NCBI GenBank assembly: GCA_913063525.1
Contig: CAJXYV010000002.1
Span: 1 to 52,178, forward strand
DNA length: 52,178 bases
Reading direction: 5' to 3'
Origin: an uncultured Verrucomicrobiota bacterium
Lineage (GTDB): Bacteria; Verrucomicrobiota; Verrucomicrobiia; Verrucomicrobiales; Akkermansiaceae
Below the pieces are notes generated by a model. The model saw nothing but the letters and a program-made list of their open reading frames with translations, was not told the DNA's origin and made no database searches. Within the stretch, counting starts at the first letter, position 1; each line of letters begins with the position of its first letter. Both the position numbers and the translations under genes were made by a program. Shown one piece after another: positions 1 through 10,800 of the stretch.

Positions 1-2
1 GT

Positions 3-245
3 TTCTCGATGCTCAAGGACAAGATCAAGGACGTGCTCGACACCCTGACCGAGCGCGAACGCGAAGTTCTCGAACAACGCTTCGGCCTCAAGGACGGTTA
101 CAGCCGCACGCTCGAAGAAGTCGGCCGCCAATTCCAAGTCACCCGCGAACGGATCCGCCAGATCGAAGCGAAAGCCCTCCGCAAGATGCGTCACCCGACG
201 CGGATTCGCAAACTCGAGGGATTCATCGAGCTTCCCGGAGCCTGA
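3..245 (+). CDS. rpoD: RNA polymerase sigma factor RpoD, C-terminal fragment (region 4), truncated at window edge
   Basis: Translation [20 protein letters not shown]...[30 protein letters not shown] is the typical sigma-70 region 4; frame open to the window start. Confidence 0.93.
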   Translation, partial: FSMLKDKIKDVLDTLTEREREVLEQRFGLKDGYSRTLEEVGRQFQVTRERIRQIEAKALRKMRHPTRIRKLEGFIELPGA

Positions 246-314
246 TTCCCGATTTGAGAATGCGGACATCCTGTCCGCATTCTTCATTTTCACCCCTGCA
301 CTTCCTTTCTCGTC

Positions 315-1076
315 ATGGACATCCCAGAAGAGTTCACCACCATCGAGTCGATCTTCGTCCGCCACCGCAACGCGCTGCTGCTGCGGGGCCAGTTTACGCC
401 GATCTACACCGACTTCTACCTCCACCTGATGCAGCACGGGATCCGTATGCCGGCAGAGCTGGATCAGATGCTCAAGGATGCGCTGGCCATGCTGGCACTG
501 CACTTGGTTGCGCGGCCGTGGGCGGAATCCATCGCCTGGACGGCCAACCTGCGGGCTCCGCGGATCAATCTGTTTGTCACCGGCAGCTCGTACGAAGAGT
601 CGATCACCGGCCGCGTTTTCACCGAAGACGTGCGCGAGCCGGACCGGAATTTCTTTTACGCCCAGACGACCACCGTCGAGAAACCCCAACCGCGCCTCTC
701 GACCTTGGAGATCGATGGCAAGGACCCGATCGTCTGGATCTCGCAGTACTACGAGCAGTCCGAACAACGGCCCGCGCGGGCATTCCGACTGGATGATGAA
801 AACTTCGCGCTCATCGCCGCACAACCGGACTGCGATCTGGAATGGTTAGAATCGCTGGATGCTGCCGCAGTCGAAAAAATCCTCGAAACAGAGGAGACGA
901 CGGTTCTCGAGACGCGCCGCTTCCGCTTTCACTGCGGCTGCTCGATCGACAAAATTCTACCCATCCTCGGCGGCTGGAAAGAGCGCCCGGATCAATTGTT
1001 TGAAGGCGCGGATTCCATCAACATCCAGTGCCCACGCTGCGCGGCTAAGTACACCGTCACGCGCGACATGCTGTGA
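315..1076 (+). CDS. Hsp33-like redox chaperone (divergent HslO-like)
   Basis: C-terminus has CGC-X29-CPRC followed by AAKYTV, matching the Hsp33 zinc redox-switch architecture (CXC-X27-32-CXXC). Confidence 0.7.
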   Translation: MDIPEEFTTIESIFVRHRNALLLRGQFTPIYTDFYLHLMQHGIRMPAELDQMLKDALAMLALHLVARPWAESIAWTANLRAPRINLFVTGSSYEESITGRVFTEDVREPDRNFFYAQTTTVEKPQPRLSTLEIDGKDPIVWISQYYEQSEQRPARAFRLDDENFALIAAQPDCDLEWLESLDAAAVEKILETEETTVLETRRFRFHCGCSIDKILPILGGWKERPDQLFEGADSINIQCPRCAAKYTVTRDML

Positions 1077-1109
1077 GATCGCGCGGCGACCGCAATCCGA
1101 AGTGACCCC

Positions 1110-2027
1110 ATGAGTTCAATGCGATTTCACCACCGGCAGTTCACCGACGTGGACGCTCTGCTGGCGCAGAAAAACTCACAGCGCATCTCCGTCTGCATCC
1201 CCACACTCAACGAGGCGGAGACCATTGGTTCGATTGTTGCCACCATTCGCGAGACCTTGGTTCGCTGCGGTCTAGTCGATGAAATCCTCGTCATCGATTC
1301 CGGCTCCACTGATTCCACCCGCGAAATCGCCCGCACCGCCGGAGCCGCTGTTTACAAGTCGTCAGAGATTCAGTCCGATCAGTCCGATTACCGCGGCAAA
1401 GGCGAAAACCTCTGGAAAGCGCTGCACGTCGCCAGTGGCGACATCATCTGTTATGTCGATGGCGACATCTCAAATTTCCACGTCGGCTTCATCACCGGCC
1501 TCGTCGGCCCGCTACTAACGGATCCTGGCATCGACTACGTCAAAGCCTTCTATGAGCGCCCCCTCGCCTACGGCGACGAATCCCACTCCACCGGCGGCGG
1601 TCGCGTCTCCGAGATTCTGATCCGCCCGCTGATCTCGCTATTTTATCCCGAACTCTGCGGCATCCTCCAGCCGCTCTCCGGCGAGTACGCCGCGCGCCGT
1701 AGCACCCTCGAATCGCTCGCCTTCCCCGTCGGCTACGGCGTAGAAATGGCCCACCTCATCGACCTCGCCCAGCAAGGCAAAATCCACCGCCTCGCCCAGA
1801 CGGATCTCGTCAAACGCATCCACCGCAACCGCGACGACAACGAGCTAGGCAGCATGGCCTTCGCCATCCTCCGCGTGGTGCTGCGCCGCCTCCAGCGCGA
1901 TGGCAGACTCACCCTCGCCGCTCCCCTGCCCGATCTCTATCAGTCGTGGTCGATCCTCAGCGAAGCCATCCGCCCGCTCGCTAAAAACATCCCCGAGCCC
2001 GAGCGCCCACCGATTCACCCGCGTTAG
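1110..2027 (+). CDS. Glucosyl-3-phosphoglycerate synthase-like glycosyltransferase
   Basis: SVCIPTLNEAETIGSIV, DEILVIDSGSTDSTREIA, YVDGDISNFHVGFITGLVGPLL; GpgS/GT81-like motifs. Confidence 0.8.
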   Translation: MSSMRFHHRQFTDVDALLAQKNSQRISVCIPTLNEAETIGSIVATIRETLVRCGLVDEILVIDSGSTDSTREIARTAGAAVYKSSEIQSDQSDYRGKGENLWKALHVASGDIICYVDGDISNFHVGFITGLVGPLLTDPGIDYVKAFYERPLAYGDESHSTGGGRVSEILIRPLISLFYPELCGILQPLSGEYAARRSTLESLAFPVGYGVEMAHLIDLAQQGKIHRLAQTDLVKRIHRNRDDNELGSMAFAILRVVLRRLQRDGRLTLAAPLPDLYQSWSILSEAIRPLAKNIPEPERPPIHPR

Positions 2028-2085
2028 AATAGCCGATTGGCAGGTAAAAAATGATCAGACCGCGCCGACCTAAGCCCCGTGGTTT

Positions 2086-3546
2086 TCACAAGATCGATCC
2101 AGGCCCGTAGGCGGCGGCAATGGGACTGGCGGCTTCGAGCGCTCTAACGGCTGATGCAAAAGCCTCGATCTGCGCTTTCGCGGCACCGGATTCGCGGTCG
2201 CCCTTGGCGAGGATCGCATCGAGGAATTCGCGGGAAAGTCCGAGGCGAGCATCCCCGGCGAGACGCTCGACGAGATTGTTGCGGTCGATTTTGCCACTGC
2301 GAAGATCATTCACCGTGGCGACGGCGTGTTCCTTGATGGCGTGGTGCGCCGTCTCGCGGCCGACGCCGGCTTTCACGGCTTCCATCATGATGGTCGTGGT
2401 CATCAGGAATGGCAGATAGTGGGCGGTCTCGGCGTTGATCACCGCGTCGTAGGCGTCCATTTGATCGAGCACCGTTAGGAAAGTTTCGAACATGCCGTCG
2501 ATCGTGTAAAACGAATCGGGCAGCATGATGCGGCGGACGACAGAGCAAGAGACGTCGCCTTCGTTCCATTGATCGCCGGCGAGTCCTGCCGCCATCGCGA
2601 GATAACCTTTGAGAATAACGTGGAAGCCATTCACGCGCTCACAAGAACGCGAGTTCATCTTGTGCGGCATCGCGCTGGAGCCGGTTTGGCCGGGCGCGAA
2701 TCCTTCGCTGGCGGTTTCGTTGCCCGCCATCAGGCGCAGCGTTTTGCAAAACGACGATGGGCCGGAGCAAAGATCGGTCAGCGCAGCGACGACGCGGAAA
2801 TCGAGCGAGCGCGGATATACCTGGCCAACGTTGGTCCACACCGCCGGCATCCCGAGGTGGGCGACCACGCGCTTTTCCAGATCCGCGACCTTGTCGGCGT
2901 CCCCTTCAAATAACGAAAGCTGGTCCATCTGCGTGCCGACTGCCCCCTTGAGACCGCGCACGGCGTAGGTCGCGATCACGGCATCGAGCGCCTGCAAGCT
3001 GCTGAGAAGTTCCTCGCCAAACATCGCGATCCGCTTGCCGAGCGTGGTCGGTTGCGCGGCGACGTTGTGGGTGCGGGCAGTGAGAATGAGTTCACTCCAT
3101 TGTTCCGAGCGCTGGCGGAAACGGCGCAACGTGGCCACCGTCTTGTCGCGGACGATCAGCAGCGAGCGGTACACTTGCAGCTGCTCGACGTTTTCCGTGA
3201 GATCGCGCGAGGTCATGCCCTTGTGGACCTGCTCGTGACCAGCTAGGTCGTTGAACTCCTCGATCCGCGCCTTTACATCGTGGCGGGTGATTTTTTCCCG
3301 CGCCATGATCGATGCCGGGTCGACGCTGTCCTTCACGGATTCATAAGCAGCGATCGCCACTTCCGGCACATCGAGCCCGAGATCGCGCTGCGCCTTCATC
3401 ACAGCAATCCAGAATTCACGCTCTAACACGATCCGCCCTTCGGCGGACCAGATCGATTGGAGAGCAGGCGAGGCGTAACGTTCAGCGAGGACATTGGGAA
3501 TCACGCGCGCAGACTGAATGGCTGGAAATGAAGTTTCAAGCGGCAC
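2086..3546 (-). CDS. purB: Adenylosuccinate lyase
   Basis: Fumarase/aspartase superfamily protein with signature GSSAMPHKMN and N-terminal NVLAERYASPALQSIWS. Confidence 0.9.
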   Translation of the reverse strand: MPLETSFPAIQSARVIPNVLAERYASPALQSIWSAEGRIVLEREFWIAVMKAQRDLGLDVPEVAIAAYESVKDSVDPASIMAREKITRHDVKARIEEFNDLAGHEQVHKGMTSRDLTENVEQLQVYRSLLIVRDKTVATLRRFRQRSEQWSELILTARTHNVAAQPTTLGKRIAMFGEELLSSLQALDAVIATYAVRGLKGAVGTQMDQLSLFEGDADKVADLEKRVVAHLGMPAVWTNVGQVYPRSLDFRVVAALTDLCSGPSSFCKTLRLMAGNETASEGFAPGQTGSSAMPHKMNSRSCERVNGFHVILKGYLAMAAGLAGDQWNEGDVSCSVVRRIMLPDSFYTIDGMFETFLTVLDQMDAYDAVINAETAHYLPFLMTTTIMMEAVKAGVGRETAHHAIKEHAVATVNDLRSGKIDRNNLVERLAGDARLGLSREFLDAILAKGDRESGAAKAQIEAFASAVRALEAASPIAAAYGPGSIL

Positions 3547-3630
3547 TTGCCGAAAACTTTAGGCCAGTCACCACCTGATCCAGATGAAAGGCCGTGCACC
3601 TAAAAACCGATCCAACTCTTTAAAAGAGAG

Positions 3631-3707
3631 TGGTCGGGGCGGCCAGATTCGAACTGACGACATCCGCGTCCCAAACGCGGCGCTCTACCAGGCTGAGCTA
3701 CGCCCCG
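3631..3707 (-). tRNA. tRNA-Pro(TGG), CCA encoded
   Basis: Reverse complement CGGGGCGTAGCTCAGCCTGGTAGAGCGCCGCGTTTGGGACGCGGATGTCGTCAGTTCGAATCTGGCCGCCCCGACCA folds as a cloverleaf; anticodon loop TTTGGGA. Confidence 0.95.
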
Positions 3708-3913
3708 GTGCACGGGCGGAACCTCATTCATTCCCGCAGCCGAATCAAGAACTTCCTTCAATAATTTTCATTTTCTCAGATTCCGCCGTCCCACGGGCCG
3801 CGTCATAGAAAGATGACACCGCGCAGGTGCCCGCGTGTATTCTGTCCGGTTTATTCTTGCGCAGTCGGGGTTCGCGGGAAGAATCCCACCCCCGCACGCC
3901 GCGGTTCCACCCC

Positions 3914-4921
3914 ATGAGCGAATCCCAAAACTTCCCCGAAAACGCCAGCCTTGCCCAGATCGGCGGGGTGCTGCGCGACCACCAGTCGTTTGTGTTGATC
4001 AGCCACGTCCGGCCGGATGGCGATGCGATCGGGTCCCAGCTCGCGCTCGGATACGCGCTGATCGCGGCGGGTAAAAACGTCCGCCTCATCAACGAGGACG
4101 GGCTGCCCGACAACCTCGCCTTCATGGCGGGATCGGAACGAATCGAACTGCCGCCAGCCGAACCGCTCGATGTGGAAGTCGCCATCGCGCTCGACACGGC
4201 GACCAAGCCGCGGCTGGGCGACCGCGCGCTGCATGCCGCTTCCAAGGCGAAAATCTGGCTCAACATCGACCACCACGTTTCCAATCCCCGCTACGGCGAT
4301 CTCAACTTGATCGATGCGACCAGCCCGGCGACCGGCCAGATTCTCTATCAGCTCATCACCGCGCTGGAGCTGCCGATGCCTGCGGAAACACGCGATGCGA
4401 TCTACGTGGCGGTTTCCACCGACACGGGTTCATTCCAATATCCATCGACCACGGCGAAGACCTATGAAATGGCCGCCGACTTGATCCGCCGCGGACTGGA
4501 CGTGGGGACGATCAATTCCAACACTTACGACAATTTCCCCTATCGCCGCGTCGAACTGATGCGCGCGCTGCTCAACACACTGGAGCTATCCGATGACGGC
4601 GTGGTCGCCAACTGGACCCTGAACGACCAAACGCGCATCGACCTCGCGCTGATGCCGGAGGACAGCGAGGGCCTGATCGACATCATCCGCGCGATCCGCG
4701 GAGTGCAACTGGCCGTGTTTTTCGAAGAACTGCACGACGGCAAAATCCGCGTCTCCATGCGCTCGAAGGACCGCCGTCTGAATGTTTGCGAAATCGCCAC
4801 GGAGTTCGGCGGTGGCGGCCACGCGCTGGCTGCGGGCATCCGCATGAACGGGCCGTTAGGCGAAGCCAAAAAACTCGTGCTTGGCGCGATCCGCCGCAGC
4901 ATCGCCGCCGCAGGAATGTAA
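3914..4921 (+). CDS. DHH-family phosphoesterase, NrnA-like oligoribonuclease
   Basis: SHVRPDGDAIGSQ, NIDHHVSN, FGGGGHALAAG; the ORF track starts earlier (3827) but ATG 3914 fits the family start. Confidence 0.88.
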   Translation: MSESQNFPENASLAQIGGVLRDHQSFVLISHVRPDGDAIGSQLALGYALIAAGKNVRLINEDGLPDNLAFMAGSERIELPPAEPLDVEVAIALDTATKPRLGDRALHAASKAKIWLNIDHHVSNPRYGDLNLIDATSPATGQILYQLITALELPMPAETRDAIYVAVSTDTGSFQYPSTTAKTYEMAADLIRRGLDVGTINSNTYDNFPYRRVELMRALLNTLELSDDGVVANWTLNDQTRIDLALMPEDSEGLIDIIRAIRGVQLAVFFEELHDGKIRVSMRSKDRRLNVCEIATEFGGGGHALAAGIRMNGPLGEAKKLVLGAIRRSIAAAGM

Positions 4922-4937
4922 TTTTCACCCACTTCAC

Positions 4938-5672
4938 ATGAGAAACAACTCCCAGGATTTTGACGGCCCCAGCGGCGTATTATTGATCGACAAGGCCGAG
5001 GACATGACCTCCCACGACGTGGTGGCCATCGCCCGCCGCGCCCTGAACACCAAAAAGATCGGCCACTGCGGCACACTCGACCCGATGGCCACCGGCCTGC
5101 TGATGCTCGTCATCGGCCGCGCCACCAAGATCCAGGATCTGCTGATGAGCGAGGACAAACAATACGTCGGCACGCTCACCTTAGGCTCCACCACCAGCAC
5201 CCAAGACCGCCAAGGCGAAATTCTGGAAACCAAACCCGTCGGCGATTACTCCAACGAGCAAATCCAAGCCGCCTTCGACGGCTTCATGGGCGACTTCGAG
5301 CAGATCCCGCCGATGGTTTCCGCCATCAAAAAAGACGGCGTACCACTCTACAAACTGGCGCGCAAGGGCATCGAAATCGTCCGCGAACCGCGCAAAGTCC
5401 ATATCACGTCGAACGAGGTTTCGCGTATCGAACTGCCCGAAGTCGACTTCACCGTCAACTGCTCCAAAGGCTTTTACGTCCGCACCTATGCCCACGACAT
5501 CGGCGCGAACCTCGGCTGCGGCGCCCACCTCAGTGCCCTGCGCCGCACGCGTTCCGGCAAGTTCACCCTCGACCGCGCCGTCACCGTGGCCGACCTCAAA
5601 ACCGCCCCGCGCGAAGACCTGCTCAAGGCCCTCATCTCCCTGGCAGAAATCTCGCTGATGCGGGGGGCGTGA
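4938..5672 (+). CDS. truB: tRNA pseudouridine(55) synthase TruB
   Basis: GVLLIDKAEDMTSHDVV, KIGHCGTLDPMATGLL, GFYVRTYAHDIG. Confidence 0.95.
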   Translation: MRNNSQDFDGPSGVLLIDKAEDMTSHDVVAIARRALNTKKIGHCGTLDPMATGLLMLVIGRATKIQDLLMSEDKQYVGTLTLGSTTSTQDRQGEILETKPVGDYSNEQIQAAFDGFMGDFEQIPPMVSAIKKDGVPLYKLARKGIEIVREPRKVHITSNEVSRIELPEVDFTVNCSKGFYVRTYAHDIGANLGCGAHLSALRRTRSGKFTLDRAVTVADLKTAPREDLLKALISLAEISLMRGA

Positions 5673-5683
5673 TTGAATGGAGT

Positions 5684-5705
5684 GGGCGCCAAAAAAACGG
5701 CGCCC
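5684..5705 (+). terminator. Possible hairpin downstream of truB
   Basis: GGGCGCC-aaaaaaac-GGCGCCC inverted repeat just after the truB stop; no clear T-tract. Confidence 0.35.
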
Positions 5706-5857
5706 AACCGGCAGGCTGAGAAATATCTCAGTTCAACACTACCGATTTTAGCGTCTATCATTCACTTAATTGGCGCGACCCAGCCAGTTGCAATGGTTCT
5801 GCCCTCCCAAAGAGAAATGAATACCCTCGAATGGAGTGCGGCAATCCAGTGATCCAG

Positions 5858-6004
5858 TCAATCCATGCTCTGGGAGGAACGAGATTTCCCCTGCCATCTC
5901 GACCTCAGGCCGCTAAAGGCAGCGCCAGCGAACAGAATCATGCAGGTCGTCAAAGAAACCGCGCCAATCAATGCACAAACATTTTTGATAATTTCAAACA
6001 TGTA
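5858..6004 (-). CDS. Possible 48-aa single-TM small protein
   Basis: ATG...TGA ORF MFEIIKNVCALIGAVSLTTCMMILFAGAAFSGLRSRWQGKSRSSQSMD in an otherwise empty intergenic region; below the track's length cutoff. Confidence 0.3.
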   Translation of the reverse strand, partial: YMFEIIKNVCALIGAVSLTTCMILFAGAAFSGLRSRWQGKSRSSQSMD

Positions 6005-6246
6005 GCTTAGGCGCCAAGTTTTAAAGGATAGTTCATTCGATCATGTGGGCAGCTCTGATTATCCACGCTTCCATGGCCATCGCCAATTAGGGTCAGAAGC
6101 ATCAGAGCGTAGTGAGCTTTCGAGTCAGTAAGGTACCCGTCTCTGGCTTCTCATACTATGCACAATCGGAATAATCCCTGCGGCGCGGGCTTCTATATTT
6201 GCCCATGTCGGCAACCACCGTATCTTAAAGCCGCAGCCAGCGACTC

Positions 6247-7278
6247 ATGCCAAAACCGTCAAAAATAGCCCCAACACCTGCTGATCCGTCCGAGCCGGTC
6301 GTTAGCGGCGTGATCCGGCGCGGGGCTTCCGAGGATCTGGCGGGCTGTGTGAAGGAGTTTTTTGCGATCCACACCGTCCAACTGGAGCCGGGAGATTCTC
6401 AGGCACAGATGGACTTCATTGCCGCGAGGGGCATCGTGCTTTACCGCAAAAATTATCCGCGGCGGACGCATCTGGAGGGCGAGCTGCGGGGAAATCAGTT
6501 CGGCATTTCCATCCCTCTGCTGACCGCTGACGCCAAGTTTTTAGGCGAGACAATTGATGACAGCCGCACCCCGTCGAGCATATCGGGAGAAGCCAGTGAT
6601 CTCGTCGTGGAGAATGGCTTCGAGCAGATGATTCTACTGATGAATCATGGAAAATTGCTGGAAATGGCCGAAAAAATCGCCCTGTCGCAGGCATCGCTGG
6701 AGGCGCTGCTCCACGGTAGGAGACAAAAAATACTCCAAACCAACCCGCACGACGTCCAGCGCATCCGCCACACCTTCGTCCAGATGCTCGACACCGTCCG
6801 CCACGGCAACTTGAACATGAGTGCCGATCATTTTGAAAAAGTGATCTTCGACTCGATTCTACCGGTGATCGATGGCGGCAAATACGATTTGGATCGTGGC
6901 CCTGCCGCCGTCACCGTGCACCGCGCCTTGGACTTGGCGCGCAGCGTCACCGGCCCGATTTGCATCGCCGATCTCTGCATCGGCATGAATGTCAGCCCGC
7001 GAACACTGCACAAAGCCTTCATCAAGATCATGGGCATGGCCCCCCAACGGTTTTTTCAAAAACGCCGGTTGAGCCAAGCCTACCAGATGCTGCTTAAGGC
7101 AGATTCCAGAGAATCCCGCGTCACCAACATCGCCGCGCAGCTCGGATTCTCCGAGCTCGGCAGATTTTCCGGGCAATACCGCGCACTCTTTGGCGAAAGC
7201 CCGTCGGCAACGATCCGCCGCTCCCAAAGCTGCACCGTCGTGGTGCCGTGGCAGTCCCCCGCTACCTCTTCCACTTGA
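6247..7278 (+). CDS. AraC-family transcriptional regulator
   Basis: C-terminal double HTH: ICIADLCIGMNVSPRTLHKAFIKIMGMAPQRFFQKRRLSQAYQMLL...VTNIAAQLGFSELGRFSGQYRALFGESPS. Confidence 0.88.
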   Translation: MPKPSKIAPTPADPSEPVVSGVIRRGASEDLAGCVKEFFAIHTVQLEPGDSQAQMDFIAARGIVLYRKNYPRRTHLEGELRGNQFGISIPLLTADAKFLGETIDDSRTPSSISGEASDLVVENGFEQMILLMNHGKLLEMAEKIALSQASLEALLHGRRQKILQTNPHDVQRIRHTFVQMLDTVRHGNLNMSADHFEKVIFDSILPVIDGGKYDLDRGPAAVTVHRALDLARSVTGPICIADLCIGMNVSPRTLHKAFIKIMGMAPQRFFQKRRLSQAYQMLLKADSRESRVTNIAAQLGFSELGRFSGQYRALFGESPSATIRRSQSCTVVVPWQSPATSST

Positions 7279-7338
7279 CCCGCACACTTTTCTACAACAT
7301 TCAACTCAAGCCCCGCTACTACCTCCGTCAAGCCATAC

Positions 7339-7743
7339 ATGCACCGCCCTCGATCACTCGCCGCCATTTACCGCCTTCGCCTTGCCGCCATCTTATGGTG
7401 CGCGCGGTCCATCCTGCTACCTACCGCCGTAGGCATCATGCTCTACGGTGCCATGCTCAGCCATCAGGCCGTGACGTGGATCGGCGCGGGAGTCGGGGTG
7501 CTGGGCGGGCTGCTGACGATTCTCCAGTGGGTGATTGCGACCAAGGCGCGCTGCCCACTGTGTGCCTCGCAAGTTCTCAGCCACCAAGGCTGTTCGCGCC
7601 ACCGTCGCGCCAAAAAGTTATTCGGCAGCCATCGCTGCCGTGTGGCCATGGCCATCGTTTTTAGAAATGGCTTCTCCTGCCCGAATTGCAACGAACCCAC
7701 GCAGCTACAACTGCGTGACTCCGTCAATCCAAGGAACCGCTGA
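7339..7743 (+). CDS. Small membrane protein with two CxxC zinc-ribbon-like pairs
   Basis: Hydrophobic segments followed by CPLC...CPNC. Confidence 0.5.
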   Translation: MHRPRSLAAIYRLRLAAILWCARSILLPTAVGIMLYGAMLSHQAVTWIGAGVGVLGGLLTILQWVIATKARCPLCASQVLSHQGCSRHRRAKKLFGSHRCRVAMAIVFRNGFSCPNCNEPTQLQLRDSVNPRNR

Positions 7744-7827
7744 TATTGACAGGGACAGCCCCCCCACTGTGTTAAAAAGCCGTACACAGGCAGTGCCCCT
7801 CATCCGGCTTGAGTGCGCAAAAACGGC

Positions 7828-10800
7828 TTATGGAGTAACCACACGGAAGAATCGTGCCGGCGCACCGGGCGGGAAGTTTAGCGTCACAGTAGTCAGCTCC
7901 GCTGTGGCAGTGACAGACTTTCGCGTACCGCCGTCCAGCACGTTGCTCCACGATCCTGCACCCAGGCTCGTGGAATATTGGAACCCATAAGTGACAGCGG
8001 GAACGCTCTGGAAAGTGATCGAAATCGTGCCGGCAGCGCGGTCCACGACGGGCTTACTTTCGACACGCAACATCGAATGAGGATCGGTAGGACTTGTCAT
8101 CAACACGGTGACTTCTAAACCATCACTCTGACCATCACGATCGGTGTCGCTGTCATAGCGGTTGGAGCCGATGTCGCGCAATTCCGCCACGTCCTTGAGA
8201 CCATCGCCATCGCTATCCAGCGCGGTTAGGGTGATCGTGCCTAGGTTAAAGGTTGCCCCCGCCATGAACACCGCCCCGTTCTGCACATAGGTCTGATAGC
8301 CGCGCTGGCTGATAGTGATGTCGTAAGTGCCCGGCGCGATCGGTGAGATGAAGGTTCCCGAGGGATTCGTGGTAAGCACCAAAACGGTATTACCACTGCG
8401 CAGGCTAATGCTGGCTTTACGATTGTCCGGATCCTGCGGGGTGACGACGGTGCCGGTGAATGTCGCCGCACTGGCTGGTGCCAGATAGGTGATGGCGGAC
8501 TCGACAGGCGTCTCATTCCCAGCGGCATCGCGCAGGATGGCATAAACGTGGCGAGTGCTGCCTGAGGTGGTCGCCCCGAGGGAGAAGGTCGGCACCGTCG
8601 TGGCAAACGCACCCCAGGCAGCTGAATTCAAATTCGTGAGGCTGGTGGCCAGTTTCATCTGAGTCACGCCCGACGTCACATCAAAGCGAAGGGTGACGGT
8701 CGTAGAGGTGGTGTAGGCTTTCCCTTCATTGATAAGCATCTCGCCATCGGGCGGATCCACATTCGCGCGAGGGGTGCCGGTAAAGATCGCACTGGTGACA
8801 CCCACGCGACCAGAGACGTCGCGCGGCTGAATGTAATAATAATAAGTGATGCCGTTCGTGAGGCCGGTGTCGAGATAAACGCCGCCACTGACGGTAGTAT
8901 CCACCGTCGTCACCTTCGTGTAGGGCCCACCGACCACAGTAGCACGGTAAATATCCACGTCTTTGTAGCCGCGCTCGACAGAGAACATGACGATGTTCTG
9001 CGCTGGCTGCGGCAAGAGATAAGCAAAGTCAGCGGACGGAGGCCTCGCGTCACCCCAACGGTCCAGCACGCGCGCCACCAATGGCTTGGGCACAGCATCA
9101 TCGCGATGATCCCACGGATTAGCACCGTGTGCGAGCTCGGATGCGTCGGTTTCGCCACCACCGTCCGTATCAGCTAGGCCGGGGTCGGTACCGATTTGAT
9201 ATTCTTGGATATTGGTGAGTCCGTCGCTATCACTATCACCGGCGGCGTCGTTGATGCCAGCATCGAGCCCAGCGTGAAGTGCTTCGTAGCGCGCTGGCAT
9301 CCCATCGCCATCGGTATCATCGCCCTGCTCCGTTTCATAAACTTGAAATGCACCATGCTTAACGCGCTCAAAATTACGCCCGAGATTATCCTTCCCGCTG
9401 ACATTCACCACGACCTTGTAACTGGGCGTAACAACAAGCGGAGCATCTTCAGCGGGACTCTGACCAGAGAAAGAAGACTCCGTAGTGGCCCGGAATAATC
9501 CACCATAAACGCCGTCATTCGCCGTGCCGTCGTATCCGGCGCCATCATCGCGCAGCAACAACGTCACAGGTTGGCGCGTCGGATGCGTGACGGTAGCCAG
9601 CACTGTAGCTCCCTTCACCGGTCCATTCCCATCGGTCACCACTGCCACGATGGGCATGGGTAGTCCCCGGAGGTACAAGCCATTCTGCGCGTAGATCGCA
9701 TTATTCCCGTGAAATTGCGTAAAACAGACCTGCGCTTGCGCCCCTTGGCGGTTCCGGCCCGAAACCACAAAAAGATAGTTGGCGGTACTGGTGGCGCTGT
9801 TGGAAATATTGAAAGTCCACGCGCCATCCGACATAGACGAAATGCGGTAGTTTACATAGTGGTCGGGATTCCAAGAAGAGTCGCCCACATCTGGGGCGGC
9901 CACGGTGCTGGCATCCGGCCTCGTGATCGTCAGACCTATGCCGCTGCTTTGATTAGAAAATACCGTCACCACACAATCTGTCAGCCCCCCTTCGGTCAGA
10001 GTGAGCGTCTGGGACGTCGACGCACCCGATGCAAGGGTGCCGTAGCTCTCGACGATTCGCTCACGGCGGTGAATATGCTCGCTGGACTGGAGGTAATTAT
10101 TGGCCAGATCGAGCAACATCGGCATACCCGCAGCTGTCGATGAGGACGAGGACGTCGTCGCCATCATATGCGCGGAAGTCGCAACTGGCGGCGGATCATC
10201 GGGCGCGGCGACTTGGTAAAAATAACCTTTCGATTCATCGGCGATGGACTGGAGCAAATTGTTGTCGCAGCCCGAACCAAGGGCGATGGACTCGACATGA
10301 ATTCCAGTGCCACTGATAAATGCGGCTTGGTCATCCCATTTGGAGGCTTCATTTTGGTGGCCATCGGACAACAACAAGATCCATTTTTCTGCCTCCGGTT
10401 GGCCATTCGCGACGATCTCAGCGGCACCTTGGTAGATGCCGTCGCCGATGGAGGTGGTACCTGTGGGTGCGAGCTTGTCTCCAGCGGGATTAGTCTCATC
10501 AATCAGCAGATTCACTAGGTCGCGTTCGAACTGCGAGTTCATCGTCTGAAGGTTGTAAACGACCTGTCCATCCGCATAGCTGTCCGGCTCAGCGCTGCTG
10601 TCGCCATTGAAGGTGACGACGCCGATCTGGTCGTCGCTACCCGAGGCGTCGATGAAAAGCTGCGCGGCGGCGCGGGCACCATCGATGCGCTGGACACCGC
10701 CGGAAGTCGTGGCCATAGAGCCGGAGCGATCAATGACCAGCATCTGGTCAACCATGAGAAAATTGTACACGATGGCGGTTTCCTCCGTATCGCTGGCACC

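Noticed and set aside
254-796. 180-aa + ORF overlapping the Hsp33-like gene
   Set aside because: Alternative frame with Arg/Pro/His-rich composition; the 315-1076 frame carries the Cys motifs.
5439-5450. GAAGTCGACTTC inside truB, identical to an array core
   Set aside because: Single copy that encodes the in-frame EVDF of TruB; a chance match.
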